From: Aureobasidium sp. EXF-3400
Lineage: Eukaryota > Ascomycota > Dothideomycetes > Dothideales > Saccotheciaceae
Assembly (NCBI GenBank): GCA_024195585.1
Contig: SWBL01000328.1
Coordinates: 1-58,082, forward strand
DNA: 58,082 nucleotides
Reading direction: 5' to 3'
Shown: positions 22,097 through 32,075 of the stretch, one piece after another
Layout: every line of letters starts with the position of its first letter
Numbering within the stretch: the first letter of the stretch is position 1
Notes under the pieces: generated by a model
Database searches by the model: none
What the model was told of the DNA's origin: nothing
The model's input: the letters and a program-made list of their open reading frames with translations, nothing else
Position numbers and translations under genes: made by a program

Positions 22097-22687
22097 ATGC
22101 GTTTCGCTGTTGTCGCCTCTGCTCTCTTCGCCGGCCTTGCCGCTGCCGCCCCTGCTGTTACTCAGACTCTTCACTCCACTGAGATCGAGACCATCACCTC
22201 CTGCGGTCCTGAAGTCACCAACTGCCCTGCTCGTTCAGCTTCGACTGAGGCTGCTGTTGTTCCTACTTCGGCTGCTGTCGTTCCTTCGTCGGCCCCTGTT
22301 GTCCCTACTTCGGCTCCCGTTGTTGCTCCCATCGCTGCCCAGAACGTCAGCAGCGTTGCTATGCCCTCGACCATCACCCTCTACAGCACCAAGGCCGTCA
22401 CCATCTCCTCGTGCGCCCCTGAGGTCACCAACTGCCCTCTCCGTGTCTCCTCGAGCTTGATCTCTGTCGGTACCTCGGTCGTCACTGGTGCCGTCCAGGT
22501 CCCCACCTCTGCTCCCTTCGCCATGGTCAACTCCACCATGGCCACCGGTCCCCAGGGCACTGCTGCCTCCACTGGCTTCGGCGCCTCTGCCACTGGTGCC
22601 ATGCCCTCATCGTACACCGGTGCCGCTGGCAAGGCCGGTGTTGCCGGTCTCGCCGCTGTTGCTGGTTTCGCCGCTCTCTTCATCTAA
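22097..22687 (+). CDS. small GPI-anchored cell wall protein (ccg-6-like)
   Basis: This 196-residue protein is predicted to be secreted. It starts with a signal peptide (MRFAVVASALFAGLAAAAPA) and ends with a hydrophobic GPI-attachment tail (AGVAGLAAVAGFAALFI) preceded by small residues. Between them it is Ser/Thr/Pro/Ala-rich. A cysteine-containing unit occurs twice: ETITSCGPEVTNCPARS at about residues 36-52 and VTISSCAPEVTNCPLRV about 65 residues later. The same kind of unit is found in Neurospora ccg-6-type and related fungal GPI proteins. A Pro/Val-rich spacer with repeated VVPTSA/VVPSSA separates the copies. Codon use is strongly biased to C-ending codons, suggesting high expression. The role is probably structural in the cell wall. 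Confidence 0.85.
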   Translation: MRFAVVASALFAGLAAAAPAVTQTLHSTEIETITSCGPEVTNCPARSASTEAAVVPTSAAVVPSSAPVVPTSAPVVAPIAAQNVSSVAMPSTITLYSTKAVTISSCAPEVTNCPLRVSSSLISVGTSVVTGAVQVPTSAPFAMVNSTMATGPQGTAASTGFGASATGAMPSSYTGAAGKAGVAGLAAVAGFAALFI

Positions 22688-23644
22688 GCATAGAAAGCTC
22701 ACCTTTCTTCTGCTCCTGATGTTCTTTTTAGCGATGATTCCAACATTTTTTCGATACGGCATGGTTTTTTAGCATACAGAGACGAACATACGACTCGGTC
22801 TCACGGCATCGAGCGATGATTCTGTTCCTCTGAGGGTTTCTTTTGTTGTTTTTTCTGCAACGCGAGCGCAAGGCACATAATCAGGGATGTCTCTGTTGTT
22901 TTGATACTGCGATACTCCTGTATAACTTCGCATTTGAAGGTCGTCTGGAGGGTTTTTACAAATGAAAAAAAGTCAACTGGAATATGGTGTGTTCTTCTTT
23001 TGCATGTGATCAGCGTCTCTCAAATTTTGTTGCTCTGTCGGGAGGTGCTCGTCTTCGGTCGCTACTACCTCAATCGGCCAATGATAAACATGAAGACTTT
23101 TAGGTCGTCACCACTTTCATACCCAAATCACCGAAGATGTTCCAATCGTGGGAGGGCATCTTCTACTCTCGATCTCGTTTTCTGATACCAAAAGAACGCA
23201 AGAGTCTCCAAGCTTACATTTGAGCAGCCATGGATCACTTTATGGACGCTAGAGACGAGGAAGACGACTCTACCTACGAGTAGCATCGTACAAATGTTTG
23301 ATCGAATACCGCGTCAAATGTTGAGCACATTACCTTCATGATGGTTTTTACACCCCTGTCTTCTCTTGGTCATCCTGCACACCATATATATCTTGCAATG
23401 AGCAGAGCGAGTTGCACATTTGCGCAGAGCGACCGCGCATATTTTCTATGGATCTGGATCAAGGTAAACATCGAGACTCTGGCTTTATCATTTCTATGTA
23501 TACTGATTCGACATTCTGACTTTGATTCCTTGGAAAGTAGGTACTCGATCAGCACCCTCCCGCCCAAAATTATCCAAAATTATCCACCCAGCTTCTCAAA
23601 TAGCATCGGGAAAGTGCTGTCAGGAATGACCCAAGGCTCAAACC
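22688..23644. other. convergent 3' region, no gene seen
   Basis: These 957 bp lie between the GPI-protein stop and the dehydrogenase stop. The sequence is AT-rich with T runs, and small open frames look non-coding. Confidence 0.4.
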
Positions 23645-25213
23645 TCACTCAACATCCTCAGGTTTGATGTCAACATCATCGACAATCTGCACCTTGATAC
23701 TACCTTGGCTGAGATCAGCACAAACGTGCATAGCTTCCACCGCCTTTTCCAGTGCAAACACATGCGAAACCAACGGCTTTAGGTCCATCAGCTTGCCCTT
23801 CACGGCAGCAATACCTGCAGGCCAGGTATCGGTATATCTGTTGATGAATTTGATGTTGATCTATGGAGTCCATCATTGTCAGCAGATGCCACTTGCGGAA
23901 CAGCAAACATGATAGAAGAGGAAGACAATTACTCACCTCACCTAAACTCAGGTGCATGAAGGGAATATTGTTGATCACAGGCCTTCCCACACCAATGATC
24001 ATCAGAGTACCTCCTCGTCTTACTGCAAAGGCTCCAGTAACAATACTGCTCTCAACACCCGTACACTCAAGCACAGTCTCGGGAGCCCCATACTCGGAGT
24101 CTCCAAACAACTTTCTAATCTCCTTGGCATTATCCTCGTTACTCAACTCTCTCTGCACTTGATAGGTTTCACACTCGGGAACCAGCTTTTTGGCAAAGGC
24201 AAGGCGCTTAGGTTCCAGGTCTGTGATGACTAGGGGGTGTGCTCCAGAGGCACGAGAAGCAAGAAGAGCGATCAAGCCGATGGGACCGGCACCGCAGATT
24301 ACGGCGCCTCGGCCTAGGGTCAGTTCAGCACGACGGATGCCGTGAAGTACTACAGACAGAGGCTCGAGAAGTGCGCCTTCGGAGTACGTGACGTTGTCTG
24401 GGATTCTGATCGTGCAAAGGTCAGTGGTCTTTCCTGAACAAAGAAGAGAGCATAGCTTACTTGTGCAGCCATTTGGCAGGATGGACCTTGTAGCGTTGGA
24501 GGGTACCGTGGTACGGCCATACACCTGAGAAGTGAACATCTTCACATAGGTTGTAGCGGCCTTCTCTGCAGAGCCAGCACTTCTCGCAGGGGACACCGGG
24601 TTCGACTGCTACTCTATCGCCTGGTTTGCTTATTAGATTTTTCTGCTTTGGTCTTCTTTTTCGTTCCTTCCCATTTCATTCGGACTCCCTCGCTCTTTCC
24701 CTTGCTCTTTCTTCTCCAATATCTTCTTGTACACGAACATGGCACTTCTCCAACACGCCCTCCCCACAAAGAAATATAGAAAGAAAGATTGCAGAAACTC
24801 ACCAACCACAAGATCCGTGACTCCCTCTCCGAGCTTGAGCACAATACCAGCAGCCTCATGTCCCAAGACACAGTCGCTTTCCACAATCAAGGGGCCAATG
24901 CGTCCGGTCTTCCAGAAATGGATGTCCGATCTGTAATCATCACATCAACATCCTTACTTTCTGAACACAAGACACACAGCTCCTGAGAGCCTCTTCTCCT
25001 TGCGCTCATATCATATCATATCATACATTCCAAGGATCGGAACAGAAATGTAGAGAAGAAGGAAAGAGAGGGACAGACTCACCCACAGATACCGGTGCAC
25101 TTGATATGCAGCAACACTTCTCCGTGTCCAGGTTTCTCGATCGGCGCTTCTTGCATCTTGATCTGGTGATCTGCCGTCACCTGCAGAGACGGATTGGTCT
25201 TGTGAGAAGCCAT
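23645..25213 (-). CDS. L-arabinitol 4-dehydrogenase / sorbitol dehydrogenase family, zinc MDR
   Basis: Five exons on the minus strand: 25213-25083, 24930-24803, 24620-24461, 24405-23937 and 23860-23645, giving 367 residues. Zinc-dependent medium-chain dehydrogenase features are complete. The catalytic zinc region reads CTGICGSDIHFWK and LGHEAAG. The structural zinc site is CEKCWLCREGRYNLC. The proton-relay region is ALLEPLSV and the Rossmann loop GAGPIGLIALL, followed by ITDLEPKRL, where the Asp favours NAD. The middle (ECTGVESSI, INIKFINRYTDTWPAGI) is closest to fungal L-arabinitol 4-dehydrogenase (LAD), which oxidises L-arabinitol to L-xylulose in pentose catabolism. Xylitol, sorbitol or galactitol dehydrogenases are alternatives. 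Upstream sequence carries XlnR- and CreA-type motifs. Confidence 0.87.
25006..25025 (+). repeat. (TCATA)4 microsatellite
   Basis: Four tandem TCATA units lie inside the first intron of the polyol dehydrogenase gene. Confidence 0.9.
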
Positions 25214-25446
25214 GGTTAGAGGGGAGTTGCTTTGCTGTTCTCCTTGATGCTTGTGTCTAGATGCTTTTTAGCTCAGGTTCCTGAACGCAAAAGCCTTGGG
25301 TGTAACGAGACGAGGAGGTACTTCACATTCTCCCATGCCGTCTGTCTCTTTGGTCTTATGTAGTCGCTGTCATTGAAATGGTACTTCGGATCGCTGTCAT
25401 GGCGCTCGAATCTGCCTCTTTCGGACAGCCTGCCGGTTCACCAAGT

Positions 25447-25452
25447 GCGGGG
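25447..25452 (+). promoter_or_regulatory. CreA-type motif (SYGGRG) candidate
   Basis: GCGGGG fits the published CreA carbon-repressor consensus and lies about 235 bp before the dehydrogenase start codon. A six-base match alone is weak evidence. Confidence 0.25.
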
Positions 25453-25498
25453 GTTCGACCAACGGCAGCATCACGAATACCTTATTTTTTTGACATTT

Positions 25499-25504
25499 GG
25501 CTAA
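25499..25504 (+). promoter_or_regulatory. XlnR-type motif (GGCTAA) candidate
   Basis: GGCTAA fits the core bound by the xylanolytic regulator XlnR and lies about 285 bp before the dehydrogenase start codon. It could arise by chance. Confidence 0.25.
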
Positions 25505-25614
25505 TCTGAAGAGCCAAGCGATCACCTTGCATGAACTACGTTCTTCTTTGGAGGCTTCGACGTTGGAAAAGCATATTGTTTTAATTTAACTGCAAGCAAG
25601 AAGGCGTGCCGACG

Positions 25615-25638
25615 TCTCTCTCTCTCTCTCTCTCTCTC
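25615..25638 (+). repeat. (TC)12 microsatellite
   Basis: An uninterrupted TC dinucleotide tract of 24 nt lies about 400 bp upstream of the dehydrogenase start, read as (GA)12 on that gene's coding strand. Confidence 0.95.
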
Positions 25639-25871
25639 CCGAATAATCTCTGTTTCTCTCCTTGCAAAAGCACGCCTACCAAAGCAGATCACTCTCCAGA
25701 ATCAGACGAAAAGAATTGACCGAAAACGCCGCCATAACCGAAACTCCCATCTCAGACGCCTATTCATGACCCTGTTGCCCTTGGGGGCTGCGTAAGTTGA
25801 GACCATCTGAAGACGCCTGGGTAGGAACCTACCCATTGAACACCAATCCGAGCATGCTGTTACTAAAGACA

Positions 25872-28184
25872 TCATGACTTAAGCTTCTCATCAGTGTTCT
25901 TGGACTGCTTGCGAGCCTTGACGATCTTGATTGTGTCAGTTGCCAACGAAGTAGTCTTCTTCGTCTTTGGTCTGACGACTGTCTCGACGTTCAACTTCAC
26001 CTTGCTGGCTGTTTGGGAGGTCTTGCTACGCTGCTCGGAAGAAGATGGTTTCTTCAGAGCATCGAAGCTAGGAAGTTGCTTCTGAAGCTCTGCGATCTTG
26101 GTCTTCATTGACGAGAAAGCTTGAGGAAATCCGGGCTTGGGCTTGTCGACGTTCTGCTTGGGAGCGGTAGACTTGCGAAGCAGCCTTGTTCTGATCTTGA
26201 GAGCGTTGTTGCGAGCTCTGATCCAGTGGCGTCTCTGAGGAATGGCACTCTTCACGAAAGAACCAAGATCTGAGGTCTTGTTGTAAGTAAGACCGCCCAT
26301 GTAAGACAAACCATGAGTCGTGTGGTTTGACACGGATCCGATAGCGTTGCCAGTAGACTTGACACCTTCCAGGATGTTGCTGCCGAAGGCTCTGACGCAG
26401 TAGGCCGACATGTTGAAGACGGAGTGAACATCAGAGACGACCTTGGCTTGAGCAAGCTTGGCTGCGTTGTGGACGACAGTAACATCCTGCTGCACACCCT
26501 TTGCGGCATTCTCGTAGGTGGCACGCTGGAGGAGACGGTTGCCAAGGTCGACCTTGATTGTCTCGTTACGCAGAGGCACGTTGGTTGAGATGACGCTGAT
26601 TTGAACCTGGCCATAAGCATCGGATGGAGGCAGCGAGATTGCGAGCACTCCGTCAATGACTCTGGTGTTGTTGACACTGGTCAAAGCCTTGCCATTCTTG
26701 AAGACGCCAATCTGACCAGACTTCCAGTAAGCCTTAGGAAGCGATACGAGGAGATGATCCGATCTGGCAACGTGAACATGAACAGCTGTGGGGAAAGCAA
26801 CAGCGGTTGTGGTAGAGTTGCCGATAATACTGGTGGTGATGGGGTAGTGAAGGATGTCGCTTGCGTTGACTTTGGCAAATCCGGAGTTGTTCAAAGCTGC
26901 TTGGAGTGCAGGCGTACGGGTGGCCAACTCTGAGGCTGGACTCTCTTGATGCAGGACGTAGACCTGCAAGCTGGTGGCGAGGAATAGCATGAGCAGTGCA
27001 AAGATACTCTTGGCAGCGGTCTTGGTGAAGAAGGAAGTGAGGAGCGACATCAGCTTGGGCGGCTCGGACTGCTTTGCGGGCTGAACACCCATCGCGGGGT
27101 TCTTCTTGCACTTCTTGGGCTCAACAGGAACCTTGACCTTGTCAGTGAGGTAAGCAATGTGACGGCTTAGGACGTCGTCTTCCAAGGTATGGAAAGCACT
27201 AAGTGACAAGGGCACCTCCATGTTTGAGGACTTCTCATCCTCGTCTTCAGAACTCGACACAAGGGAAAGACGAAGGCAGTGGTCGCCTTGGGCCGTCTGT
27301 GTGACATAGCAAGCCGCATTTGTTTCGTCAACAGTGCCATCGAAGGAATCGTCCTGAACTTCCACAATCGGTATGTTGTGGAGAGCCACAATCTTAGCGA
27401 ACGGAAGCCAAGTGTCACCGAAGCCAGTACGATGTAGGACGACCAGATCGGGTCTCAGGACTGTAAGATCAAGCGTTCTTCCCTCCACTGTCTTGAAGAA
27501 TGGACCAACCTCAGAGTCGCCGCTGGAATCGGCAGCGCGAATCACCTCGAGTGGTGTAGGCAGACTGGAGAGGTGTTGCAAGATGTTGTGGTCGGACTGA
27601 GCGTGCGATGCTGCGTCCAACATAGCCTCCTTGTCACCAGGACTGCTAGTCATGGCACCATAGGCTTTGGCCATGAGAGTGAGAACATCCTTGTTGCTGT
27701 TCATGGCCTCACCCAAGTACACCAAGCGGAGAGGGCGGTAAGGCAACTGATAGGGTTTCTCAGCGAGAGACAGCCCGATGACACGAACGTGCTCAGACAA
27801 GGTGTAAGGCTTGTTGGCAGACACCGGAGTGATGTGCGGCATGCGTTGAGCCATGGTAGGTGTGGGGGGCATGATGGTTCTATCACTCATCATGACACGC
27901 TCCATATCTTCGTCAGACGGCTCGCTGTCCTGATAGCGAGCACGAGCGGCCAGAGCGGGGATCTCGTTGTAGTCGATTTCATCGTAGTCGGCATCGCTGG
28001 CGTGGTCGCTGATGGTGTCACCGGAGATGGACTCAACATCGCTGATACTGTGAGCGTCGGACTCAGGAGGTAGGCGGTTGGTGAGGGAAGGTAGGGAAGG
28101 GGTGAAGTCGTCAATAGAGACGCAGTCGCCAGAGTCGTCGTGGGCCTCCTCGTGATGAACGAGGGGCTCGGGGTGGGCTGTCAT
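25872..28184 (-). CDS. unrecognised single-pass membrane protein, 770 residues
   Basis: I do not recognise this family. It is a single exon; the chosen start is the ATG at 28184 (MTAHPEPLVHHEEAHDDSGD), although the frame is open further upstream. Residues 1-130 are acidic and Ser-rich. Residues ~140-330 look folded, with PYRPLRLVYLGEAMNSNKDV and RPDLVVLHRTGFGDTWLPFA. One clear membrane segment lies near residues 388-408 (SIFALLMLFLATSLQVYVL). The following ~220 residues have alternating hydrophobic patterns and several N-x-S/T sites, suggesting a lumenal or extracellular beta-rich domain. The last ~120 residues are very basic (Lys/Arg/Ser/Thr). A basic end on the far side of the membrane is odd, so topology is uncertain. 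The acidic N-terminus probably faces the cytosol. Confidence 0.8.
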   Translation of the reverse strand: MTAHPEPLVHHEEAHDDSGDCVSIDDFTPSLPSLTNRLPPESDAHSISDVESISGDTISDHASDADYDEIDYNEIPALAARARYQDSEPSDEDMERVMMSDRTIMPPTPTMAQRMPHITPVSANKPYTLSEHVRVIGLSLAEKPYQLPYRPLRLVYLGEAMNSNKDVLTLMAKAYGAMTSSPGDKEAMLDAASHAQSDHNILQHLSSLPTPLEVIRAADSSGDSEVGPFFKTVEGRTLDLTVLRPDLVVLHRTGFGDTWLPFAKIVALHNIPIVEVQDDSFDGTVDETNAACYVTQTAQGDHCLRLSLVSSSEDEDEKSSNMEVPLSLSAFHTLEDDVLSRHIAYLTDKVKVPVEPKKCKKNPAMGVQPAKQSEPPKLMSLLTSFFTKTAAKSIFALLMLFLATSLQVYVLHQESPASELATRTPALQAALNNSGFAKVNASDILHYPITTSIIGNSTTTAVAFPTAVHVHVARSDHLLVSLPKAYWKSGQIGVFKNGKALTSVNNTRVIDGVLAISLPPSDAYGQVQISVISTNVPLRNETIKVDLGNRLLQRATYENAAKGVQQDVTVVHNAAKLAQAKVVSDVHSVFNMSAYCVRAFGSNILEGVKSTGNAIGSVSNHTTHGLSYMGGLTYNKTSDLGSFVKSAIPQRRHWIRARNNALKIRTRLLRKSTAPKQNVDKPKPGFPQAFSSMKTKIAELQKQLPSFDALKKPSSSEQRSKTSQTASKVKLNVETVVRPKTKKTTSLATDTIKIVKARKQSKNTDEKLKS

Positions 28185-29299
28185 GGTGATCGAAGACCTT
28201 GGTTCGGAGCGTGCGTCTTCTAACAATGTCAGAGTGTGATGCAAAGAAGTCAGGATGAGGGAGGATGATACAGGAAGTAGGATGTAGGATGTGAGGTGAT
28301 GAAGACGCAAAGTGTTGGTAGTCGTGTTGCAAGCAGAACAGTCTGCGTGTCAGTAGCAAGTTCCACCTTTCACAGGTGTGTGTGCGTGTGTTGGGGGTCC
28401 GTAGATCACGCCCGAAAGAAGAAGTCACGGTTCGGGCAGCTGGCAACCCGGTCAGAAACGAACGAGCCAAGTTGACAGTGAGTTGTGATTAGCGTAGAGG
28501 GAAGGAACCTTCTGGTGAAGACTGCGTCTTATCTGTGACCTTTTTGTTGCGTGGTAAAAGCAACAACTTACCAGACAGATTTATTGGGCCGCTGCAGCCT
28601 GGGAGGAGGGGTAGACCAAGCGGGTGGGCCTTGTCTTAACCTAGAGGTGAGCAGCCGCGTGGATATGAGTTCTTTCTAGCCTTTTGTAAGCAGCGTGCCT
28701 CGAGGAATCCAGACAACAAGCTTGCAATAAGAGCCTGTAGAGTCTTGACAACAGGATGGAAAGTGCGAAGTACTGTATCGCCGGGACAGAAGTAGAAATA
28801 TCAAGGTGGTGCTACCCCGCGATAAGACAAGCTTCCAGAGCTGCACACCATGATGGTTGCCGCCTTGCATGTGACGACAACTCAGCCCCTTGATATGGCG
28901 TTTGAGAGTCTGAGCAAACACGCCATCAACCATTTGAGTGACCTATTGTGCCTCTCAGCAGTGTTTCCGACTGCGACTTCGCTCATGAGAGCGGTGCACC
29001 AATTTGCCTTGATTCTCGCTCTTGAACAGCACGCAAAGACAAAACAACACAGCTAATATCTTGAATAAAAACCGTTGATTCGTATCTGTATCGTTACTAT
29101 ATCATGTACGATCAAGAATCAGATAAGGCTGCTAAGAACACCAGAGGTCAGCGGAGGCACTACAACCGAAAGTCGGGATCCAGGTTTTTGTATCCACATG
29201 TACCGTCCATTCAAACCGATCAAATAACGCCGTCCATGATCGCTGCAAAAACGACTCGCGCCTCTCATGCGTATACAACAACCAACATTACATCCTCGA
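28185..29299. other. intergenic, no gene seen
   Basis: This 1.1-kb stretch lies between the membrane-protein gene and the mannosyltransferase stop. Short open frames only; it holds the promoter and leader of the former (minus strand) and the 3' UTR of the latter. Confidence 0.4.
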
Positions 29300-31052
29300 T
29301 CATGCCGGCGGCCCTGGAGTGATCCAACCTCCGGCCACGTCTACCCAGTTGGGCAGACAGCTGCCCTCTTTGAGCTCGACCTCTGGTACTTCGGGATCAC
29401 ATCTGCATCTGCAGCCAACACCGTTTTCCTTTTCCTCATCCCACTGCTCCCAGTATGCATCTTCCTCGATTCTCTTCTTTTCGTCTGTTGTTGTCATCTC
29501 AAGATAAGGTGGGCGGGGCTCCTGGCGAGCCTTTGCGTTCGCTGGACAATGAGCGATGGTTGTGTGTCGGTAACCGATATCGCGGAAGTAGTGGATTTGT
29601 GCGGGAGTCAGGAGGACACCTGCTGCAAGCGAATGGATGGGTGCATCGCCCCACTGTTAGAAGTTAGTGGCCTGCAAAATATGGGCATAGAAGGCTGCAT
29701 CTTACTCTTTCCATCCAGAAGCCTCCGCTGCGGTCCATCATCTGGAAGAAGTCCTCGTACTCCTTGCTTCGGAACCAGTCAAGTCTGGCGATCTCAAAGT
29801 TACTCCAGAAATGGCACATATTGTATGTTTCGCCCTCCATGGACTCGGGATCTACATCTGGGATGGTGCCTGCGCCAGGCTCTGTACGAAGAATGTCCTC
29901 AGGGAGAGGCTTCTTGTACTTGGGGTCGTCCTTGGGCAATTCGTCCGCTGGCTTCTCTGGCTTTGGCTCGAGGAACATGTCCCAGAGGCCAGTTGAGGTA
30001 ATGTTGTTGACTCGTTTGTAGGCCGAGGCGTATCTGAAGATATTAGGCACTGTCTCTTTGAGTTCTTTGACCGCAATCGTGAATCCATAGGTCTTGTTGT
30101 TGCGCTCCATGTGAACAAAAGGATCGCTGAAGCATGTTAATAAGCTGAAGTCAGAGGATGGCCCGCGGTAAGACGTACTAGGTGATATCGCAGAAATACT
30201 TGATCTCGGGCTCTACACGCCAGTACCAATCGTACTTCTGGAGAAGCTCGTGCTTGTAGAAGAAACTGCAGACGTCAGCACGAGTCCGCACTCTCGGGAT
30301 TGATTGTGAGCATACCCGGAGTAGAATCTGCACATGTGGTGATAACTCTCCATACCACCGTACATGATGGCGGCATCACCCTGTTTTCTGATGCCCTCCT
30401 TGGCCACATTGTGGTCAACCCAGTCGGGGAAGCCCCACATGCTAGGATCGATCTTGCCGAACTCGACGTTGGAGCTGACGTGCTTACGGACCTCATCCTT
30501 GAAGGTAGAGTTGAAGTCGCCATCGTTCAAAAAGACGTATGGGTAGTGGAACCATCTGTTGAAATGTCTCTCCATGGACTTGAGCGACTGCAGGACACCT
30601 TCGAGTTCCTTGTTACGGGCGAGGACGACGAAGGCGGCGTTGGCGCGCGGTTGGTTGGTCTCGAGAGCTGGGTCTTGACAGCCTGTGACAAAGACCTTGT
30701 CGTGCTTTTCGCTGATTTTCCTGTAGAGTACGATGTTAGCACAAGTCCACATAATAGGAGAGATTGAGATAGCGTACCTGATGGAGGGAGGAGCGCCAGC
30801 GGGCATGAGTATCCTACCGGCCTCGGTAGGGTGTCGCACGAACAGGAGCAGTATTAATATTACAATCAAGCAGGGGAAAAGCAGAACCAGGCCTAGAGGT
30901 ATTGAGATGCGCGAGTTCTCCCTCAGGCGTATGCGTCGGCGGAAGAAGGCTAACCTCGGGGTCATCTTCTCAGCGCTCTTGGACAGGTCATCGTATGAAG
31001 GAAGCTTTTGCGCTGTGGGTAGTCGCTTGCGGACATCTTGGAGGAAGTTCAT
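29300..31052 (-). CDS. Kre2/Mnt1-type alpha-1,2-mannosyltransferase (GT15)
   Basis: Five exons on the minus strand: 31052-30778, 30720-30316, 30265-30179, 30126-29706 and 29653-29300, giving 513 residues. It is a type II Golgi membrane protein. A basic cytosolic tail is followed by the anchor ISIPLGLVLLFPCLIVILIL (about residues 50-75) and a lumenal GT15 domain. Family motifs include ANAAFVVLARNKEL, HYPYVFLNDGDF, YHHMCRFYSGFFYKHELLQK, YDWYWRVEPEIKYFCDI and YNMCHFWSNFEIA. The end of the catalytic region is WGDAPIHSLAAGVLL. These enzymes use GDP-mannose to extend O- and N-linked mannan in the Golgi. The third-intron join makes DIT-Y-DPF, as expected. The C-terminal ~70 residues are Glu-rich and then carry several Cys. 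Confidence 0.93.
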
Positions 31053-32075
31053 GTTGTACAAAGGCAGTAGCGGGTGCTACGCAGGTGCGAAGCTATACCG
31101 AGCGAGGTTCGAGGATTTCGGGTCGAGAATTGAGTTGGCGATGAGGTATGCGGCGTTGCGAAGCTGTTTCGGACGGCTAGTGAGCGACCGACAGGCGGGT
31201 CGAGGCGAAGCGGACGTCGCAGTTCAAGGGGACGTCGACAGGTTGTCTGGACGCATATGAAGAGTACCGAAACGAGATTTCGGCGGCGGGTCGTGATTCG
31301 ACTTGTCGCAGTGTGTGATGACACGCAAAGGATCGAGTAGGGGGCTGGCTGGCTGGCGAGCAAAGAAAGGGTCTCGCTAGAACTAAGCCGAACTGTCCGC
31401 GTCCTGTCTTCTTCCACACTTCTATACCGACCTCAATTCTTGTCGGTGGATGTTTCGAAAAACGTGTCTTGTCGGCTAGCCACTCGACAAATATCTAATA
31501 CCTGTCGATGACCGCGCAGAGCTTCCTTTGCTGCCACATATGCTCAACATGTAGACGGCTGGTTGCTTCTTGGCAGATTACGTCTCGCGGGTGTTTTGGT
31601 GCATGGCTGATCCACACTCCGCCCACTCCACCACTCCGTGAAATGACAAGTTCTCCACCATCTCAATTGCAGATATCCGAGCTTCTGCAATCGAGTCAAG
31701 CAATTAAAGTCTGGTTCCTTCAATGAATTGCTGTCGTTGTACAAAACTACGACCTTTAGCCATATCTCAACATAAATATTGAATTTGTTCTGAGCATCGA
31801 TGAGCGAGACAACGATTTACGTCGATGCACAAGACGAAAACAGAAAAATCCATCGAACGACCACCAACACGTCTATCCGCATTCAATCAATCCAAAACTT
31901 CACCACTAGACCTTCACAACCCTAAGACACACAGACATCGATCGAGATAAGCCATATCACGACTGTTGTTGGACATTGGAAGATAGAAAATCAGAAGCCA
32001 GGGTCGTCCCAGCCTCGAGCAATCTCTAAAACACATCAACCACCTTTCACATCATTAAAAAACAACACAACAATC
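31053..32075. promoter_or_regulatory. divergent intergenic region, mannosyltransferase / DUF4604 gene
   Basis: These 1,023 bp lie between divergent start codons. A 41-codon ATG frame at 31800-31925 lies upstream of the DUF4604 start and could be an upstream ORF or chance. Longer antisense frames near 31050-31420 have no recognisable content. Confidence 0.4.

Larger units (their letters stand above)
25214..25871. promoter_or_regulatory. dehydrogenase promoter and 3' region of the next gene
   Basis: These 658 bp lie upstream of the minus-strand dehydrogenase and downstream of the 770-residue protein gene. They hold a (TC)12 tract, a GCGGGG motif and a GGCTAA motif. No coding region is supported. 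Confidence 0.45.

Noticed and set aside
29267..30001. 244-codon plus-strand open frame
   Set aside because: Antisense to well-supported exons of the mannosyltransferase, with no domain.
22097..31052. possible secondary-metabolite or catabolic gene cluster
   Set aside because: The wall protein, dehydrogenase, unknown membrane protein and mannosyltransferase share no pathway, and no synthase or cluster regulator is present.
31049..31417. minus-strand frame upstream of the mannosyltransferase start
   Set aside because: Arg/Ser/Thr-rich without a domain; the ATG at 31052 gives the expected tail and membrane anchor.
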